This document shows, one piece after another, positions 56,500 through 60,399 of a DNA stretch of 60,399 nt. Origin of the DNA: Gnetum montanum (lineage: Eukaryota > Streptophyta > Gnetopsida > Gnetales > Gnetaceae). The stretch lies in the NCBI GenBank assembly GCA_015680685.1, contig MNCI01015933.1:223285-283683 (forward strand), in the 5' to 3' direction. Made by a program: the position numbers and the translations under genes. The notes beneath the pieces were generated by a model. The model had not been told where the DNA came from. It saw only the letters and a list, made by a program, of their open reading frames with translations, and searched no databases. Position 1 is the stretch's first letter; each line of letters opens with the position of its first letter.

Positions 56500-58390
56500 A
56501 TGTCTAGAAGCAAAAGTCAAAAGGGAGTTTGAGCTCATACACTGGGGTGGGAATGAGTATATCCCTTTCCTATATGACCAAGTATCCCTCAACGATATCT
56601 ATGTTGGCATCCTAGCTCAATTGATTAAGATGGAGGAGGAGAATGACAAGAATATCTTGGAGTAGCAATAGGAAGAAGAGGATGAGTTTAGGATAGAATT
56701 TGAGCTATAAAACCTCTTGGGAGGATTATTCCAACAAGCAATCCCCAAGGCCACCAAGCCTTCACCTAATGCCTTTGTGTTCTCCATGGGCATGGTGCCA
56801 CCATCTTCTATCCCTCCTACCCTACTATGGTTGATTCCACCCCTATTATAGCTACATGACAAAAACACTTGGTGTTACAACCAACAACCTTCCACTTTTC
56901 CATACCATTTACTACATAGCCTCAAACTATTAACCATCATTGGTGGTCGCTAGTATTACCAAATCCCCTACCACCCAGATGGGGCCCATAGCGAGATCCC
57001 AAGTAACCATAGAATCCCACATCCACTTTATCCCATTTGTGCCCCAAATATTGGCATAAACATCATTTTCTTTATTTAATCCACAAGCATTGTAGTAACT
57101 CAACCTCTCCCTTCAATGCCCTAACTAACACCTAGACCATAAGCATCACAACTTATGCTTTAGCCCTTTGTCTAAACACCAAAACCAACAAGGGCACTTC
57201 AAGGCTTGGATTAGGCTTTCCAAATGATCCAAGACTTGAATAAAGAGCTAAGAAAAATTAAAGCCTCAACATCCTAGATTGTAAAGATTATGGACTTCTA
57301 TCAAGATGACCCCATAAGCCCTATGGTCCCACCACTAACTCTCTCCCTTGATGTCCCTATGCCATAGTTCACCAAGTACAACAACGAAGGTGATCTGAAT
57401 GCACATTTGATTACCTTCCACTTTGAGTGCTTACTATTACAAGTTTGGATCCATATAATTATGTGAATTTTCCCTATGATTTTAGTAGGAAAAGCCTTAG
57501 ATTGGTACCATGCCTTGCTAAGGGGATATCTATCCTCCTTGAATGAATTAATTTCACAATTTGTTTACCATTTCAAGTATAACTTGAAACCTAATACTAC
57601 ACTTGACCAACTAATGAAGATTAAGTAAGGACTCCTAGAGCCAGTGTAGAAGTTCATCCAATGATGGAACACTCTACTCAATGAGATACCAAAGCCAATA
57701 GCTAAAACTCACCATTTAGCTATTTTCAAAGGGATGGTTAATAATTTTATGAAATCAAAATTATATTATCTTGATCCATGGTCTCTTAGTCAAGCCTTTT
57801 CCTAGACTAAAAACATAGAGGATGTTGCTAAAGCCAATCAGGATCCTACTTACATGGTATACAAAAATCAACATGTGTGCAAAAACAAGGAAAAGAGTAG
57901 GCAAAACAATATGGCCATAGCAACTATGACCAAGGAGACTAGGCCAACCAACTAGGGGCCAAAGAATAACCAACCTAGGGCCCCTACTACCAACAATGAT
58001 AAGAAACCATCAACCTCTAGGGCCATAACATCAACTACCTCTAGGCCTAACTTTGCACAAAAGGATCAATCCAACTATACCAAATTACCTCTTAAGCCTT
58101 CAAAACTATTAGACCAACTATTAAAGAGCAGTAGAATTTAGTACAAGAAAATGACCAAGAATGCTTGCAAGAGGCATGATAGGTTATGTGAAATAGAAAA
58201 AGACCCTACTCGAGCAAACAAAGATGACCCTCCACTACCTAAATACTTTAAGCTAGATTGCTTTTGCCATTACCATTAGTTGCAAGGTCACGATACTAAT
58301 TTCTACCTCACACTTATGTATGACCTTCAAAGGATGATTGATATGTGAGAATTGGTATTAGACACATCCAATCCTATTAGGCCTCAAAAT
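56500..58390 (+). pseudogene. gag: Tat/Ogre-like gag polyprotein
   Basis: One frame can be followed for about 1.9 kb despite stops. N-terminal part: REFELIHWGGNEYIPFLYDQ and IYVGILAQLIKMEEEND. A Pro-rich stretch follows. The capsid-type domain at 57370-57770 has FTKYNNEGDLNAHLITFHFE, VGKALDWYHALLRGYLSSL, FVYHFKYNLKPNTTLDQLMK and KPIAKTHHLAIFKGMV. A basic, Asn/Thr-rich region follows. The C-terminal part has KPSKLLDQLLKSSRI, then a zinc-finger remnant CFCHYH..QGHDTNFY in which the last Cys is lost. The wording is typical of Tat gag. Start not determined. Confidence 0.8.
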
Positions 58391-59288
58391 TAGTTAATGC
58401 ATATATACAAGAACCCCCTAAATGCTAAAAATAGCCCCTACCCCATAGCAATGTTCAACATCGATAATGATCAAAGCCTTATGAGGGAACTATTTATGAT
58501 CAAGTTGCTTCCTTGCAACGAAATGGGCCCTTCAACTTTTGCTAGCTCAAAGTCCCCCTTTGTTGTAAGCGTACTGTCACCAGCATCCCCTAAAGAATCC
58601 TTTGTGATTATAGTATCCCAACCCTCTACAACACAACCTACCCCAACAATGGAACAACCCCCTATGATGGCCCATGAACCATCTTCTTCCTCACAACCAA
58701 CTAGGGACAGCAAGAAATCCCCAACTAAACAATGGAGAAAGATTGCACAGAAAGCCAATAACAAGGTTGATAAGTAGAAAAAGTTAGGAAAGAAAGTGGG
58801 TCCACCAAATTCCACTATCATTTCATCTATTCCCATGACATTCACAACCCAGGATACTTTAATTAATAAACCATTGGAAGAATCAAAACCCAAAGAGGAG
58901 AACTAAGAGGCTAGGTGACAACAACAACCCAAACATGAAGTTTTGATTTTGGGATGTATGGAGGAAGTTAGATACAAAAAAAAATAAAAAATAACAAAAA
59001 ATTCCTTAATGAAATGGAATAGGCTAAAAAATTACTTAAACAAAAGAACACAACTTTGGGCTTGTATGAATTGGTCATCAGTTTTTCTGCCCACCGCGAG
59101 GCAATAGTTAAGATGTTGACATTCATTCTTGTGATTGAGGACATCCCTACTAATGAAGAGTCTATCCATGTAGTCATGGTACCCTCTTCATCCAAGAAAT
59201 TGAAGTTAACATTACTAGTATTTTATGATAGCAAAATCAAGGTAAATCACAAAAATGGCAAAGTAATAAAGGCATCGCTTTCTATAAC
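58391..59288 (+). pseudogene. Tat gag-protease linker and start of protease (second copy)
   Basis: 58397-58777 is open: IYKNPLNAKNSPYPIAMFNI, MIKLLPCNEMGPSTF, then a Ser/Pro/Thr/Gln-rich linker and KQWRKIAQKANNKVDK. 59056-59288 repeats the LVISFSAHREAIVKMLTFI block of the copy at 25990. The sequence is cut at 59288 by the E8 LTR, just before the protease core (GKVIKASLSIT corresponds to EVTKLPLFIT at 26219). Confidence 0.7.
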
Positions 59289-59698
59289 TGATGAGTGGCG
59301 AGGTACCCTTACACTCAACCATATAAAACGAGTGTAGCACACGTGATCTGGTCGAACTCCACAGACTAAATGCCTACACGCCCCATGGAACAGTTGGGGT
59401 TAATCATTCGTTGTCTTCCCAGACTTACTTGTAGTTGTCACGGTATATGGTTAAGTAAGTCTGAGGTATATGATTTTTATAGTATTTTCTGGTTTTTCTC
59501 CTATGCTATCAAGGTGAAGGGTTGAGAGAGCTAACTAATGAACTAAGTCTAAATTAACTAGCGTCAGCATCTGTTCCCACTTACCATACACACCCTGAAC
59601 TATGCAACTGTGGCTACCAAACACTAATCGTTACTAGGATCACCACACGTAACGCACGTGCTCGAAGTGGTCGTATTGAGGCACTTAACTAGCCTAAA

Positions 59699-59880
59699 CG
59701 TGATGAGCAGCCGATTCCTTGACTAGCCGTACACATCCGTAGATGCTCGTAATCAAGTCCTACTCATCCCGCATTTTAGGAGTTGAGGGTGAAAGAGACT
59801 AATCGTGATGAGCAGCCGATTCCTTGATTAGCCATACACATTCTTTAATGCTCGTAATCAAGTCGTACTCATGCTGCGCT
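59699..59880. repeat. Direct duplication inside the E8 LTR
   Basis: CGTGATGAGCAGCCGATTCC, then TTGA(C/T)TAGCC(G/A)TACACAT, ...ATGCTCGTAATCAAGTC and TACTCAT occur at 59699-59769 and again at 59806-59872, spaced 107 bp. It is a recent-looking tandem duplication with few differences. Confidence 0.7.
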
Positions 59881-60134
59881 AATGCAGGTAATAAATAACA
59901 TGTAAAAAATAATAGGTAATAAATCCTATTCCATGCACTGCAAGGTTTATCCACAAAGCTCTTCTTTATTGTCATACACAACTTGCGTTCAGGTACAAAG
60001 CTGCTCGAATAAAGATCTGTTCACTTGGGGACTCCTACTGTGGGCACATGGAAAATATTCTATCTCTGGAGTGATCAAACTACCAGAGTTTCCCTACTTT
60101 AAGCCTAGGATGAGGAATAAGGGGAGTGTCTCCT

Positions 60135-60145
60135 CTTATTTATAG
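60135..60145 (-). promoter_or_regulatory. LTR TATA box (E8)
   Basis: The minus strand reads CTATAAATAAG just downstream of the GATATC palindrome cluster. Likely core promoter of the element. Confidence 0.7.
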
Positions 60146-60270
60146 ATTTGGCGATGGACCGCGATATCACATACGTGACATCGCAGGGGACAACGCGATA
60201 TCGTGTACGCGATATCGCATGGGATACAATATCGCGATGGCTGGTGGCTTGTGCATATCACATCTCATCA

Positions 60271-60399
60271 TACCCCCATGACTAAATGAAAACTCATCCT
60301 CGAGTTCCTTACAATAATATGGAAGGTATGGAATTATTGAGGGGAATGGAACTAATGGGATGACATGTGAATGGATCATCATTACAAGACTTGACAAAA
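60271..60399 (-). other. Polypurine tract and 3' untranslated end of E8
   Basis: The minus strand reads CGAGGATGAGTTTTCATTTA then GTCATGGGGGTA before the LTR. The remainder to the window edge is untranslated sequence of the same element. The 76-codon frame across it has no family features. Confidence 0.7.

Larger units (their letters stand above)
59289..60270 (-). repeat. 3' LTR of E8 (youngest-looking LTR)
   Basis: 982 bp; on the minus strand it starts TGATGAGATG at 60270 after a polypurine tract and ends CCACTCATCA at 59289. CpG is frequent, unlike the older LTRs. U3 (60151-60240) has four to five GCGATATC/GATATCGC motifs. A TATA box is at 60145-60135. An internal 50-60-bp duplication (GTGATGAGCAGCCGATTCCT at 59700 and 59807) is also seen. 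It lies inside the Tat protease; the left flank is ATAAC. Confidence 0.85.

Noticed and set aside
58471-58893. 140-codon minus-strand frame
   Set aside because: Antisense of the Pro/Ser/Thr-rich gag-protease linker of the Tat copy; no independent support.

Overview
The window looks like intergenic DNA from a large seed-plant nuclear genome. It is packed with old, nested Ty3/gypsy LTR retrotransposons, and I see no intact host gene. Long AT-rich stretches, loss of CpG, many in-frame TAG/TAA/TGA stops and heavy nesting suggest a gymnosperm, but that is inference; the sequence does not name a species.

Two lineages fill most of it. Lineage 1 is Athila-like. Its LTRs of about 0.88-0.98 kb start TGAT(G/A)A and end TCATCA, followed by one spacer base and a primer-binding site complementary to plant tRNA-Asp. 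The order is gag-PR-RT-RNaseH-INT, a ~1.7-2 kb non-coding spacer, then a ~900-codon extra ORF before the polypurine tract. I number the copies: E1 (LTR end, 1-55), E2 (minus, 56-5719), E3 (plus, 3' end, 5720-7582), E4 (plus LTR and PBS, 8192-9112), E5 (plus, 9113-19578), E6 (plus, sharing the LTR at 18667-19578, to ~25205), E7 (minus, 27650-39362, the only copy with all pol domains) and E8 (minus, 3' LTR, 59289-60270 and beyond). Lineage 2 is Tat/Ogre-like, recognised by a second, archaeal-type RNase H: gag-PR remnants at 25205-26850 and 56500-59288, and pol at 51509-54890, with tandem repeats around them.

Region by region: 1-9.1 kb holds nested Athila-like pieces (E1 inserted into E2, E2 into E3); 9.1-25.2 kb is an LTR-internal-LTR-internal tandem (E5/E6); 25.2-27.65 kb is a Tat gag-PR remnant; 27.65-39.36 kb is E7; 39.36-39.72 kb is a rearrangement junction; 39.72-44.56 kb is a decayed minus-strand multi-exon gene with good plant splice sites; 45.05-51.1 kb is an array of ~195-bp units with palindromic cores, split by a 2,496-bp insertion with a perfect 5-bp target-site duplication; 51.5-54.9 kb is Tat pol; 54.9-56.5 kb is spacer with a 23-bp minisatellite; 56.5-59.3 kb is Tat gag-PR; E8 ends the window.

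The best candidates for something undescribed are: (1) a hairpin in the pol/extra-ORF spacer, kept in four diverged copies with a compensatory base-pair change; (2) the extra ORF itself, with a mobile-domain-like N-terminal part and a coiled-coil C-terminal part; (3) the intron-bearing gene with a similar layout; (4) the palindrome-cored array; (5) different palindromic repeats just upstream of the TATA box in each LTR. All repeat matching was done by eye.
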